A stretch of 25,787 nucleotides of DNA from a bacterium UBP8_UBA6595 (lineage in GTDB: Bacteria; Margulisbacteria; Marinamargulisbacteria; UBA6595): contig DJIL01000008.1 in NCBI GenBank assembly GCA_002433595.1, positions 1 to 25,787 of the forward strand. Direction: 5' to 3'. Below are positions 14,414-21,899 of this stretch, piece after piece (position 1 is the stretch's first letter; every line of letters begins with the position of its first letter). A program made the position numbers and the translations under genes. The notes under the pieces were generated by a model. It was not told the DNA's origin, searched no databases, and worked only from the letters and a program-made list of their open reading frames with translations.

Positions 14414-15022
14414 ATGCTAAATCTACTAATTAAGGGCGGCCCCATTATGATTGTATTGGGACTTTGCTCCTTTTATGGGTGCTATATTGTTATTCAAAAA
14501 CTATTGTTTTTTAAAGCTAACCTGGTTCAAAAAGACCGATTAACTCACATGATTACTCAGCATCTGGAACGTGTTGGCAAGCCCGCTACCATTGAAAAAT
14601 TAAGCCAGTCTCGATTCGCTACCCACCGCATACTAGCCTCCAGCCTGACACTATCTGATCAGCCCTATGCAATTATTCAAGATACTGTTCAGCAAAACTT
14701 ACCCACTACTGCACCAGAGTTGGATCAGAGTATGGCTGTTTTATCCAGCATTATTACAATTACCCCAATCCTGGGGCTACTAGGAACCGTCATTGGGCTA
14801 ATCGATATTTTTAATGTATTGTCCGGTGGCCCCATTAATGACACCCAACAGCTATCCGGAGGCATTGCCCAAGCCTTAATTACCACGGTCACGGGGTTGT
14901 CTATTACAATTCCTTTAATGATTATGTACCGTATTATCGAAGAAAAAGCGCATCGCTACCGCCATGCCCTGGATGCCTGTGTTCGTGACGTCATTGAAGC
15001 ATGCAATCAATTAGACGCGTAA
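14414..15022 (+). CDS. exbB: ExbB / TolQ / MotA-type proton channel protein
   Basis: This 202-residue inner-membrane protein uses the proton gradient to energise TonB. Membrane segments lie near residues 10-32 (PIMIVLGLCSFYGCYIVIQKL), 108-135 (LSSIITITPILGLLGTVIGLI) and 150-178 (GIAQALITTVTGLSITIPLMI). The sequence TPILGLLGTVIGLIDIF and the GGIAQALITTVTGLSITIP helix are the conserved ExbB/TolQ core. An AGGAG at 14400-14404 sits 9 nt before the ATG. exbD and tonB follow directly, so ExbB is a better call than TolQ. At 202 residues it is shorter than E. coli ExbB (244). Confidence 0.93.
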   Translation: MLNLLIKGGPIMIVLGLCSFYGCYIVIQKLLFFKANLVQKDRLTHMITQHLERVGKPATIEKLSQSRFATHRILASSLTLSDQPYAIIQDTVQQNLPTTAPELDQSMAVLSSIITITPILGLLGTVIGLIDIFNVLSGGPINDTQQLSGGIAQALITTVTGLSITIPLMIMYRIIEEKAHRYRHALDACVRDVIEACNQLDA

Positions 15023-15032
15023 TTAAAACTCT

Positions 15033-15455
15033 ATGCGCGCCTTTCTGAATACCTCTCGTCTGAAAGTAACCAATCAAACCATTGATTTAATTCCGTTAAT
15101 TGATGTTGTCTTTATTTTATTAATATTTTTTTCCGTTTCCACCACGCTCAACACCAATAATGGCCTTGAGTTAAACTTGCCTGATGCCAGTCCCAATCCA
15201 CACCAGACATCGTCGTTAACCATTTATGTTGATGCTGAGAACCAAGTGTCCATTAATGACGTGGTTGTGCCCTTCGACCAATTTCAAAATCAGCTATCTA
15301 CATTAATTCAGGCAGACCCTACACTGCCTGTTATTATTCGCGCGGATGGCAGCTTAAGTTATCAATCCGTTGTAACTGTTATTGACCGGGTTCACAAAGC
15401 AGGCGGACAGCAGGCGGTGCTCGCCACAACCCACAGGAACGATGGCACCCCTTGA
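15033..15455 (+). CDS. exbD: ExbD / TolR biopolymer transport protein
   Basis: A 140-residue protein with one N-terminal membrane helix and a periplasmic domain. The helix TIDLIPLIDVVFILLIFFSV carries the conserved Asp24 that takes part in proton flow (Asp25 in E. coli ExbD). The periplasmic part has LNLPDA, VDAENQVSINDVVV and PVIIRADGSLSYQSVVTVIDRVHKAG, the usual ExbD/TolR fold. It lies 10 nt after exbB and overlaps tonB by 14 nt, so the three genes form one operon. Confidence 0.94.
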   Translation: MRAFLNTSRLKVTNQTIDLIPLIDVVFILLIFFSVSTTLNTNNGLELNLPDASPNPHQTSSLTIYVDAENQVSINDVVVPFDQFQNQLSTLIQADPTLPVIIRADGSLSYQSVVTVIDRVHKAGGQQAVLATTHRNDGTP

Positions 15456-16017
15456 CCGGTCCGCCTTGGGCATTACAGGCATCATTCATGCGCTTGTAGC
15501 CCTGGCCGTTACCCTCTATTACCCACTAAACCACCCGCCTGAGCTTACACACCAGACCCTAACGGCTAGCTGGCATCATTCTCCCGTTCAAATTCAGCCA
15601 GAACCGGAGCCAAAACTAGAGCCAAAGCCAGTGGCTAGCTACCCCAAAGAACCACCCGAAGCCCCTGCCCCCAAGCACCAAGATGCGCCTGCAGTTTCGG
15701 TTACTGAATCCATTCCGCTAGATCCTCAGCCGTTTGATACGGATCGAAAACAGCCCGAAGTGTACAAAACTGTATCGCCTGTATACCCCAAACGCGCATT
15801 AATTAACAACTGGGAAGGTCGCGTACGGGTTGTATTGCGTATTGGCATTGGTGGACGCATTGCCTCTGCGAAAATTTTACAGTCATCAGGGTTTCCCGAG
15901 CTCGACACTGCTTACTTGAATAGCCTTAACCAACAACAGTACTTGCCGCAAGAATTTCGCGGATCTGCGGTTGAAGGAACGTTAGAACAAGACTATACTT
16001 TTTCTTTAGACGAATAA
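15442..16017 (+). CDS. tonB: TonB energy-transducing protein
   Basis: A 191-residue protein with the TonB layout. An uncleaved N-terminal membrane anchor (about 7-25, ALGITGIIHALVALAVTLYY) is followed by a proline/glutamate/lysine-rich spacer (about 48-85, PEPEPKLEPKPV and EPPEAPAPK) and a C-terminal domain starting at VSPVYPKRALINNWEG with VRVVLRIGIGGRIASAKILQSSGFPELD. The C-terminal domain would contact TonB boxes of outer-membrane receptors. The frame is open further upstream inside exbD, but the ATG at 15442 gives the expected short cytosolic start. The stop overlaps the next gene as TAATG. No TonB-dependent receptor is present in the window. Confidence 0.9.
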   Translation: MAPLDRSALGITGIIHALVALAVTLYYPLNHPPELTHQTLTASWHHSPVQIQPEPEPKLEPKPVASYPKEPPEAPAPKHQDAPAVSVTESIPLDPQPFDTDRKQPEVYKTVSPVYPKRALINNWEGRVRVVLRIGIGGRIASAKILQSSGFPELDTAYLNSLNQQQYLPQEFRGSAVEGTLEQDYTFSLDE

Positions 16018-17540
16018 TGCATACAAGTACTAGATTATTTATAATTTTTAGCCTCATGACCATGACTGTATGGGCGAACAACACGTTATCACTCGAAAAT
16101 GAATTTATTCGTGTGGATGTTAATAATCGGGCCTATAATACCGGCCGATTTAGCATTCAAACAACCCAAGGCAACCCGGCCACCCCATTGGATGACGATC
16201 AACCCCTCTCGTTGGGTAAACCCTACCCATGGAGTTCCTACACCACATTTTTAATTGATGGAAACCCTGTCGTATTTGGTGGAGTCGCTAGTAAACGTGC
16301 TGGAAAAAACAGCATAACTGGAACCGTGACGCGCCAAGCAGTCATTGGGGATACGATTCAAACAACGGTTCACTATAATACAATTACACTGACTCAAACA
16401 CTTCAAATGGTTCGAAACCCTAGCACTTTAGTCAAAGACTTGGTTTTGATTGATTACACCGCTCACAATACCGATACCCAGGCGCACACCATTGGGGCTC
16501 GTATTATGATGGACACCTGGCTAGGTAGCAACGATGCCGCCCCATTTCGTGTTGGTGAGCGCTCTATTCAATCGGAATCTATCATTAAAGACTACCCGGT
16601 GGATTACTGGTTAACGTTTGATAGTCTCCAGAAACCGACCGTTATTGCGCAAGGCCTGATTCGAAACCCCCGCTTAAAAATCACACCGCCGAATCGCACC
16701 GCCTACGTCAACTGGGGAACACTGGCCGACGCCGTATGGGACTTTAGCTACATTACCGGCCGGTCGTTTATTCGGTCCGGAGAGTCCGAACCCGATACCG
16801 CTCTGGCTATGTACTGGGACCCCATTGAGCTGCCCCCCAATGGAACGCGTGTCATTCGTACAGCTTATGGTCTGGGGGGCGTTACGCTATCGCCGGGCGC
16901 ATTAAGTTTAGGGCTTACAGCTCCTGCCGAGCACTATTTTAATGACGCGGCCCCCATTCCTATTGTGGCGTACGTTCAAAACTCTGGGGGCTTTGATTCA
17001 TCGGATACAGTATTGTCGCTCGATATTCCAAAAGGGTTTGTGCTAGTTGAGGGTGAAACGCCCCACACAATTGGCTGGCTAGCCGTTAACGAAACCCGGC
17101 AAGTGGTCTTTAAACTACAGCCAAAACAACCCGGAAAAGGCCCCCACACTATCGCTCTAAAGGCAACATCAAGCACCCTGCCCAGCAACAGCACCCAGCG
17201 TAGCCTTGCAACAATTACACCGCCCAAGCCAACTCATGCTTTAAGTATCGAGCAATTATCAGCAAACTATTACAAAATAATTGTCACAATTACCAATGCG
17301 TCCCCGCATGCCTTGCTGGACCTCAATTATCGTTTAACCTTGCCTGATGGATTCAAATTTGCTTGGTTTGAGTCCAACAACAAGCCCATTCTAGCCTTGT
17401 CCGATGCGAGTCAAAAACAACTCAGTTGGGTTATACACGGAAACAGCCATCCGGGCGATGCACAACTCGCCCTTATTGAATCATACGCCGGGATTGGCAC
17501 TCACGAATATTTACATTCGCTGACACTTGCGATAGACTAA
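16017..17540 (+). CDS. Secreted beta-rich protein of unknown function, downstream of tonB
   Basis: I do not recognise a characterised family. The 507-residue protein has a signal peptide (MHTSTRLFIIFSLMTMTVWA|NN). Residues 20-300 begin with EFIRVDVNNRAYNTGRFSIQ, then LSLGKPYPWSSYTTFLIDG, and look like a large beta-sandwich resembling hypothetical exported proteins with an N-terminal 'NPWSSYTTIRIDG'-like motif. Residues 300-390 and 400-507 look like two immunoglobulin-like, CARDB/DUF11-like domains (AYVQNSGGFDSSDTVLSLDIPKGF; VTITNASPHALLDLNYRLTLPDGF). No membrane anchor is seen at the C-terminus, so it may be periplasmic, surface-bound or released. The ATG shares a base with the tonB stop, so it is translated with the TonB system. 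Ligand binding or cell-surface adhesion would fit but is not shown. Confidence 0.72.
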   Translation: MHTSTRLFIIFSLMTMTVWANNTLSLENEFIRVDVNNRAYNTGRFSIQTTQGNPATPLDDDQPLSLGKPYPWSSYTTFLIDGNPVVFGGVASKRAGKNSITGTVTRQAVIGDTIQTTVHYNTITLTQTLQMVRNPSTLVKDLVLIDYTAHNTDTQAHTIGARIMMDTWLGSNDAAPFRVGERSIQSESIIKDYPVDYWLTFDSLQKPTVIAQGLIRNPRLKITPPNRTAYVNWGTLADAVWDFSYITGRSFIRSGESEPDTALAMYWDPIELPPNGTRVIRTAYGLGGVTLSPGALSLGLTAPAEHYFNDAAPIPIVAYVQNSGGFDSSDTVLSLDIPKGFVLVEGETPHTIGWLAVNETRQVVFKLQPKQPGKGPHTIALKATSSTLPSNSTQRSLATITPPKPTHALSIEQLSANYYKIIVTITNASPHALLDLNYRLTLPDGFKFAWFESNNKPILALSDASQKQLSWVIHGNSHPGDAQLALIESYAGIGTHEYLHSLTLAID

Positions 17541-17547
17541 AATTTAC

Positions 17548-18036
17548 ATGAAATCAAAGTGTCTGTATATTCTAGCGTTAGTCACCGCAACAATTGGGTG
17601 CGCTGCCATTCAAGATGTCCCTGTTAGCAGCCGTCACTATGACGCCATTCAGCAGTCCCTATCCGCTGGCTACATGGGGCTAGACACTAACCGTCAATTC
17701 AATCCAAAGACCCCCATTAATCGAGAAGAAATAGCGATTATCATTCAAAAAATCGACTCTAAAATCAAGCAAAAATACTTTAATTTATCCCAAAGTGATT
17801 TTGAAGAATTACTGCACCTGAGCGATTCTTTCAAAACCTATATTGTTAATGTTGAATCGGATATTACCCAGATTACGGATGCACAAACTGCCCTCACTGC
17901 CGATTACACAATGCTACTTAGCGCTCAGGATACCTTGGGAAATAAGCATCTTAAATTACACCGACGAGAAACCCAAACCCGTTGGCTAGCGATCGGGGCT
18001 GGTATATTGAGTATTGTGGCCCTTGCAACCCCGTAA
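17548..18036 (+). CDS. Small envelope protein with one SLH domain, coiled coil and C-terminal membrane helix
   Basis: The 162-residue protein starts with a signal sequence (MKSKCLYILALVTATIG) and Cys18 at an imperfect lipobox (ATIGC), so it may be a lipoprotein. Residues 28-70 match a single SLH motif: SRHYDAIQQSLSAGYMG, then FNPKTPINREEIAIIIQKI, the FxPxxxxxRxE pattern. Residues 70-140 are charged and helical, likely coiled coil (SDFEELLHLSDSFKTYIVNVESDI). A hydrophobic segment WLAIGAGILSIVALATP closes the protein. SLH plus coiled coil plus membrane part is the layout of Omp-alpha and OmpM proteins, which tether the outer membrane to peptidoglycan in some diderm phyla; this one is smaller and lacks a barrel. 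The role is inferred from layout only. It starts 7 nt after the secreted protein gene. Confidence 0.66.
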   Translation: MKSKCLYILALVTATIGCAAIQDVPVSSRHYDAIQQSLSAGYMGLDTNRQFNPKTPINREEIAIIIQKIDSKIKQKYFNLSQSDFEELLHLSDSFKTYIVNVESDITQITDAQTALTADYTMLLSAQDTLGNKHLKLHRRETQTRWLAIGAGILSIVALATP

Positions 18037-18685
18037 CATTAAAATTGGTTGTGCCTACTTAGTGATTGGGGCGCCCGGCTCTAATCTAACCAACCGAGTG
18101 CATACTTGGATTCAGGAACAACCCGCCACAGTATGCATACACGTATCTGAAACACCCATTCGCGTCGAGCATATTCGCACCTTACACACGACTACACGTG
18201 CAGGTACCCACACCCATGCAATTGTTTGGATTCCCAATGCCCATCAATTGCATGCGTCTGTTGCCAATGCTTTGTTAAAATTTTTAGAAGAACCCCCGCC
18301 TAATATTAGTACCGTTCTCTCTTCGCCCAGTACAGACGTATTAGAGACTATTCGCTCTCGGTGCCACCATTTTTTTTTAAACCAAGCGGATACCCCCTCC
18401 GATAAACCGAGTGCCTTGTCCTGGGATTATAGCCATACCGAGCACGAATTAATTGACTTTGAGACCCTAAACAGCTATTCATTAATTCAACGATTTAATC
18501 ACTCTGAAATAATGGCAAAAGATAAAATTTACTGTGAATATCAGTTGTTGTTTTGGCTTGAATGGCTCGTTAAACGCGACCGGTTTTCCCCTATTATGAA
18601 TCTCATTGTCGAAAAAATTAAAAAAATACAGTATAATTGCAACATAAAACTACAATTGGACGAGCTTATGCTCAGCATACATTAA
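18014..18685 (+). CDS. holB: DNA polymerase III delta-prime-like clamp-loader protein (short)
   Basis: The core HAIVWIPNAHQLHASVANALLKFLEEPP, followed by ISTVLSS and VLETIRSRCHHFFL, is the HolB/DnaX AAA+ signature with the sensor-1 and SRC motifs. The N-terminal loop GAPGSNLT occupies the P-loop position but lacks the GK[ST] needed for ATP, as in delta-prime subunits that do not bind ATP. The four zinc cysteines found in many such proteins are missing. At 223 residues it lacks much of the normal C-terminal collar (usual length about 300-340). The start is uncertain: TTG at 18014 gives a 23-nt overlap with the previous gene, and TTG at 18023 is an alternative. It could be a normal small HolB of this lineage or a paralogue. 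Confidence 0.75.
   Translation: MWPLQPRNIKIGCAYLVIGAPGSNLTNRVHTWIQEQPATVCIHVSETPIRVEHIRTLHTTTRAGTHTHAIVWIPNAHQLHASVANALLKFLEEPPPNISTVLSSPSTDVLETIRSRCHHFFLNQADTPSDKPSALSWDYSHTEHELIDFETLNSYSLIQRFNHSEIMAKDKIYCEYQLLFWLEWLVKRDRFSPIMNLIVEKIKKIQYNCNIKLQLDELMLSIH
18632..18637 (+). promoter_or_regulatory. Candidate -10 element for rpsU within the holB end
   Basis: A perfect TATAAT lies at 18632-18637 inside the holB-like gene, about 66 nt before the rpsU ATG. A -35 is poor (TTGTCG at 18606 leaves a 20-nt spacer). Transcription from here would give a leader with a small hairpin (GAGC TTAT GCTC, 18662-18673) and an AAGGAG at 18693-18698, 5 nt before the rpsU start. Confidence 0.3.
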
Positions 18686-18703
18686 TATTAATAAGGAGTT
18701 ATC

Positions 18704-18889
18704 ATGGAAAAAAAACGAAAATCATCATTAGAACAATTATTAGGCAAATTCAAACGCGAGTCTAAAGAAACAATCTTAGCGTGTAAGACTAAAGAGTTTT
18801 ATGAAAAGCCATCCAATATTCGAAAGCGAAAAGCCAAAGCCGCCAAACGTCGAACACGTATTGAGCAGCAAAAAGACAAGCTAACATAA
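18704..18889 (+). CDS. rpsU: 30S ribosomal protein bS21
   Basis: A 61-residue, very basic protein with the bS21 pattern. The N-terminal part is SLEQLLGKFKRESKETILACKTKEFYEKPSNIRKRKAKAAKRR, in which FKRE...KEFYEKPS-x-x-RKRK is the family hallmark. It binds near the 3' end of 16S rRNA and helps initiation on many mRNAs. An AAGGAG at 18693-18698 is 5 nt before the ATG. It stands alone between a clamp-loader gene and a TPR gene, not in the rpsU-dnaG-rpoD arrangement known from Proteobacteria. It is slightly shorter than E. coli bS21 (71). Confidence 0.9.
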   Translation: MEKKRKSSLEQLLGKFKRESKETILACKTKEFYEKPSNIRKRKAKAAKRRTRIEQQKDKLT

Positions 18890-18890
18890 A

Positions 18891-21191
18891 TTGAGCACAG
18901 TACTCGACGGCCTTTTAGAGCAGTCTGATCGAGTTCACCTATACGAATTTTGCAAACAGACTATTCAAAAAGATCCCCACGCCCTACCGGCAATATTCAC
19001 CCAGCTGTATCGAACACTTATGGGGAATTTAGACGATGCTGACTTGCACCAAACTATTGCGCAACTATACTACGATTTTGAGCTTTATGCCAATGCCTTA
19101 GAGTCCTGTTTGGATATCCTGTCTACCAAAATCAATTATACCCCTAGCTATGGTTTATTAAGTAAATTATATTATCGCATCGGGGACCCTCAGCCCATTA
19201 TTTCTCACTTTGAATTGGCTATTAATCATGCGCTTTGGTTTCCAATTGTTATTGAATCATTGCCTAAGTTTTATGCCGATCACAACAGATCGAGTGACTT
19301 GGTTTGGTTTTATGAACGTTGGCATCAATACTCCGGTAGTCTCAGCCCCTACCATATGGAGGCTGCGCATGCCTATCAAGCAAACAAACAATACCACCAA
19401 GCAGCGTCAGCCTACCATGATTACGCAGCGACATCGCCTATTGCGCGCACCCATGCGATACGGGGTCTAAAACAGCTCTTGCGCGTATACAAGCAGTGTG
19501 GAAACGCGTACCAATGGCTCATTCATTTGTTAATTGAAACATGCAACCCCGATGGCATTCACCCCATACTTGCGCAAGTTGTAGCATGCGAGTGCCCCAC
19601 TACGATTCACACATGCTATGCAATGGCGACTCAAGCCTACCCCCATGATTCTCGGTTTTGGGTGCTTTGGCTAACCGCTTATACGCAACCCATTATCCCC
19701 TGGAACGAAACTGAGTACATGCGTATCAATCATAAGCTACTCGCCCTTTCATTATCCGAAACGGACACTCAGTCATGGGTTTCAACGACGCATTATAGTT
19801 TGAACAATCACACGCTAATGGTTAAAAATCAAGTAATACTTCTGGATATTTTACTTGACCATCACCATGACCAAGCGGCTTACTCCTGCTTGGCCACACT
19901 ATTAAACACACACGCATTAGGGAACCACCCGACACTTCAGGGTCTGATGTCTCGAATTGGCGATCAAGACACCCCGATGGGTCTATACTTGTATGCTCAA
20001 TGGTTGATTCAAACCAATCAGTACGCCACCGCTTACACTATACTTAATCGATTGTATGCAACCCCCTACCATGCAAAAGCACTCCTGTTAGCCAGTCAAT
20101 TAGCGAAACAAAGACGCCACCACCCCGAAATGGTTCAACTATTAGTACACTTGGTTCACCGTTATCCCGATACAGCCGACCATCATCACGCCTTAATAAA
20201 TGCCCATACGTACTGGTGTAATGAACAACGCAGGTCACTCACGGAGCGATCCCCCAAAACACAGTATCAGCTGGGACTATTGGCGTTTCGTGACGAACGC
20301 TTATCTGATGCAATTGCCCATTTTCAAAAAATTCGATTTATTAGTAAACCCAAGCCTCAGCAACTGATTGGCCGATGTTTTTTAGACTACGGGCTGTATT
20401 CACTGGCGATGGATACGTTAGAAAGCAGCTATGCGGAGGCCCCAGACGCCACAACTTTGTATTGGCTCACTTGCGCGGCTATTAACGCTGGTGATGATGC
20501 CGGTTCAATGCGCTACCACCGTCAATTAATGCAAACCGCTATTGATACACCCGGAATTACAGAGCTGGGACAAGCCGTTCACCAACGGCAACTGCATCAA
20601 TCCTTGCCCAAGCTGTTGGGCGTTGCCTTGAACTGGCAACAAAGAACCCCTCATTTAATTGCCTTGCCACCGATTGACTTTATTGCCCAAAATCAGCGCG
20701 CCTACACCCATTTAAACTTCTCAAATCACCACAATGATACGGGGGTGTCTCAAAGCCTGCATCATAATATCCGCGATGCCAATCAAAGCTTTGAGCTAGC
20801 CATACAGCTTAACCCGGAGCATTACGTTGCGCGCCATAATGCGGCTATTACCCAAAGTATGTTGCAAAAAAAAGCACCCCCATTGTCGGGCATCACACGC
20901 GCTTGTTCCCACTTAATTCATCACAATTTTTCTGAAGCCTTAACCGACTGGCTCACCTTTACGAAAAAAAAATCAGTATACTATGGCCTCGCGTGTCTCA
21001 ATGTTGGCGATTGCTACTTTCACTTAAACCAGGTTCAATCCGCTTACCACTATTGGCAACTATCGGCTACAACAGCCGGTCTGGCACACCTTGTATACCA
21101 ACGCTTTTATCATTTAAACCCAAAACGCATGGGTTTTAAATCTATTTTTTTACCAAACCGTTATTCCGAATTTATAAAAAAAACAAACTAA
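18891..21191 (+). CDS. Large TPR-repeat protein
   Basis: A 766-residue soluble protein made of helical repeats and with no signal peptide. TPR-like helix pairs can be seen near residues 60-110 (YGLLSKLYYRIGDPQPIISHF), 165-190 (AYQANKQYHQAASAYHDYA), 355-385 (YLYAQWLIQTNQYATAYTIL), 460-530 (QLGLLAFRDERLSDAIAHFQ, then RCFLDYGLYSLAMDTLESSY) and 640-760 (FELAIQLNPEHYVARHNAA; CLNVGDCYFHLNQVQSAYHY). Such proteins are scaffolds for protein-protein contacts; no catalytic domain is seen. The start is a TTG 1 nt after the rpsU stop. No ATG occurs in the first conserved region, so translation may be coupled to rpsU. The partner and process are unknown. Confidence 0.78.
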   Translation: MSTVLDGLLEQSDRVHLYEFCKQTIQKDPHALPAIFTQLYRTLMGNLDDADLHQTIAQLYYDFELYANALESCLDILSTKINYTPSYGLLSKLYYRIGDPQPIISHFELAINHALWFPIVIESLPKFYADHNRSSDLVWFYERWHQYSGSLSPYHMEAAHAYQANKQYHQAASAYHDYAATSPIARTHAIRGLKQLLRVYKQCGNAYQWLIHLLIETCNPDGIHPILAQVVACECPTTIHTCYAMATQAYPHDSRFWVLWLTAYTQPIIPWNETEYMRINHKLLALSLSETDTQSWVSTTHYSLNNHTLMVKNQVILLDILLDHHHDQAAYSCLATLLNTHALGNHPTLQGLMSRIGDQDTPMGLYLYAQWLIQTNQYATAYTILNRLYATPYHAKALLLASQLAKQRRHHPEMVQLLVHLVHRYPDTADHHHALINAHTYWCNEQRRSLTERSPKTQYQLGLLAFRDERLSDAIAHFQKIRFISKPKPQQLIGRCFLDYGLYSLAMDTLESSYAEAPDATTLYWLTCAAINAGDDAGSMRYHRQLMQTAIDTPGITELGQAVHQRQLHQSLPKLLGVALNWQQRTPHLIALPPIDFIAQNQRAYTHLNFSNHHNDTGVSQSLHHNIRDANQSFELAIQLNPEHYVARHNAAITQSMLQKKAPPLSGITRACSHLIHHNFSEALTDWLTFTKKKSVYYGLACLNVGDCYFHLNQVQSAYHYWQLSATTAGLAHLVYQRFYHLNPKRMGFKSIFLPNRYSEFIKKTN

Positions 21192-21249
21192 TGACATTTT
21201 TTTTAATTTTTTTGCATCTTTAAAAAGCATAAAAACATCAACTTAAGCA

Positions 21250-21279
21250 TTGCTTTGGAGCAATTCATGCTTGTATACT
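21250..21279 (+). promoter_or_regulatory. Candidate promoter of an intergenic small RNA
   Basis: TTGCTT (21250-21255) and TATACT (21274-21279) are separated by 18 nt, and transcription would start near 21286. The -35 lies within a small inverted repeat (AAGCATTGCT ... AGCA ... ATGCTT, 21245-21272). The repeat could be an operator or an unrelated hairpin. Confidence 0.4.
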
Positions 21280-21285
21280 CTTTAG

Positions 21286-21357
21286 TAACTAAGCAAGTTG
21301 TCCCTCCCCTCGGCAATTTTGCTTTCCTCTCTCTGCCTAGCAGAGGGAGGTTCTTTT
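21286..21357 (+). ncRNA. Candidate small RNA with C/U-rich stretch and terminator
   Basis: Between the TPR gene and the membrane-protein gene (267 nt without a gene), a promoter-like pair is followed about 70 nt later by an intrinsic terminator, with no plausible open reading frame between. The predicted transcript carries TCCCTCCCCTC near 21301-21311, an exposed C/U-rich segment complementary to Shine-Dalgarno-type GGAGG sites, then the terminator stem. C-rich loops with this property are known from bacterial small RNAs that block ribosome sites. It is also possible that the region is simply the 3' end of the upstream operon plus a terminator. The call rests on layout alone. Confidence 0.35.
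21326..21357 (+). terminator. Rho-independent terminator
   Basis: An 11-bp stem (CCTCTCTCTGC at 21326-21336 with GCAGAGGGAGG at 21340-21350, one U-G pair) closes a CTA loop and is followed by TTCTTTT. It ends the upstream operon (holB/rpsU/TPR) and/or the candidate small RNA. Confidence 0.8.
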
Positions 21358-21423
21358 AAAGATAGACTCCCATAGGGAACCGTTAATACATACACGAATA
21401 TTACCATATATTCATTCAAAAAA

Positions 21424-21452
21424 TTGATGTTTCCCTGTATATTTGATACGCT
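21424..21452 (+). promoter_or_regulatory. Candidate promoter for the membrane protein-dUTPase-folD run (leaderless geometry)
   Basis: TTGATG (21424-21429) and TACGCT (21447-21452, preceded by TGA as an extended -10) are separated by 17 nt. The -10 ends 6 nt before the GTG at 21459, and no Shine-Dalgarno sequence is present. The -10 is weak in its middle bases, but the spacing repeats that seen before 8692 and 13018. Confidence 0.38.
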
Positions 21453-21458
21453 TATATA

Positions 21459-21899
21459 GTGAGTATTTGGGTATCATTATTGACTGGAATTTCAGTTCAA
21501 GTGTTTGGATGGTTGGCCATACGCAAGATCCCTAGTATTGGAACCCGTATTCTTCTACCCCTTGGGTTTTCAATAATTGTTCTTGCAATTGTCTCGATTA
21601 TAATACCCGCCTTACCCATTCACTATCGTCTGGCATTCTTAATTTTTATGACGGGTCTGTTTTCTTATGCGGGAACCACTCAATTTAATACCCATTATAG
21701 TGTCTTGCAAAGTGTGTTTTTAGTGTTTTTTGGGCTGAATGCTATTGCCTCTCCACTGATTCGACACCTTTTGCCCACTGGACTTCTTGGCATGATTTTA
21801 TATATTGGTGTAATAATAAGTGTGCTGGTTTGCGAATTTTATCTATTTATTATTGCCAGCGAATTACTAATGAAAAGGATAGACAATGACACTAAATGA
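21459..21899 (+). CDS. Polytopic membrane protein of unknown function
   Basis: I do not recognise this 146-residue protein. It has about five hydrophobic segments: 3-20 (IWVSLLTGISVQVFGWLA), 30-52 (ILLPLGFSIIVLAIVSIIIP), 57-76 (RLAFLIFMTGLFSYAG), 83-100 (SVLQSVFLVFFGLNAIAS) and 108-137 (LLGMILYIGVIISVLVCEF). It has a short charged C-terminus (KRIDNDTK) and no conserved polar motif that suggests a transporter class. It starts with GTG, probably on a leaderless transcript, and overlaps the dUTPase gene by 14 nt, so it belongs to that run. Confidence 0.65.
   Translation: MSIWVSLLTGISVQVFGWLAIRKIPSIGTRILLPLGFSIIVLAIVSIIIPALPIHYRLAFLIFMTGLFSYAGTTQFNTHYSVLQSVFLVFFGLNAIASPLIRHLLPTGLLGMILYIGVIISVLVCEFYLFIIASELLMKRIDNDTK

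Noticed and set aside
21192..21240. T-rich run after the TPR gene as a terminator
   Set aside because: The T runs are not preceded by a GC-rich hairpin. The real terminator is the stem at 21326-21350.
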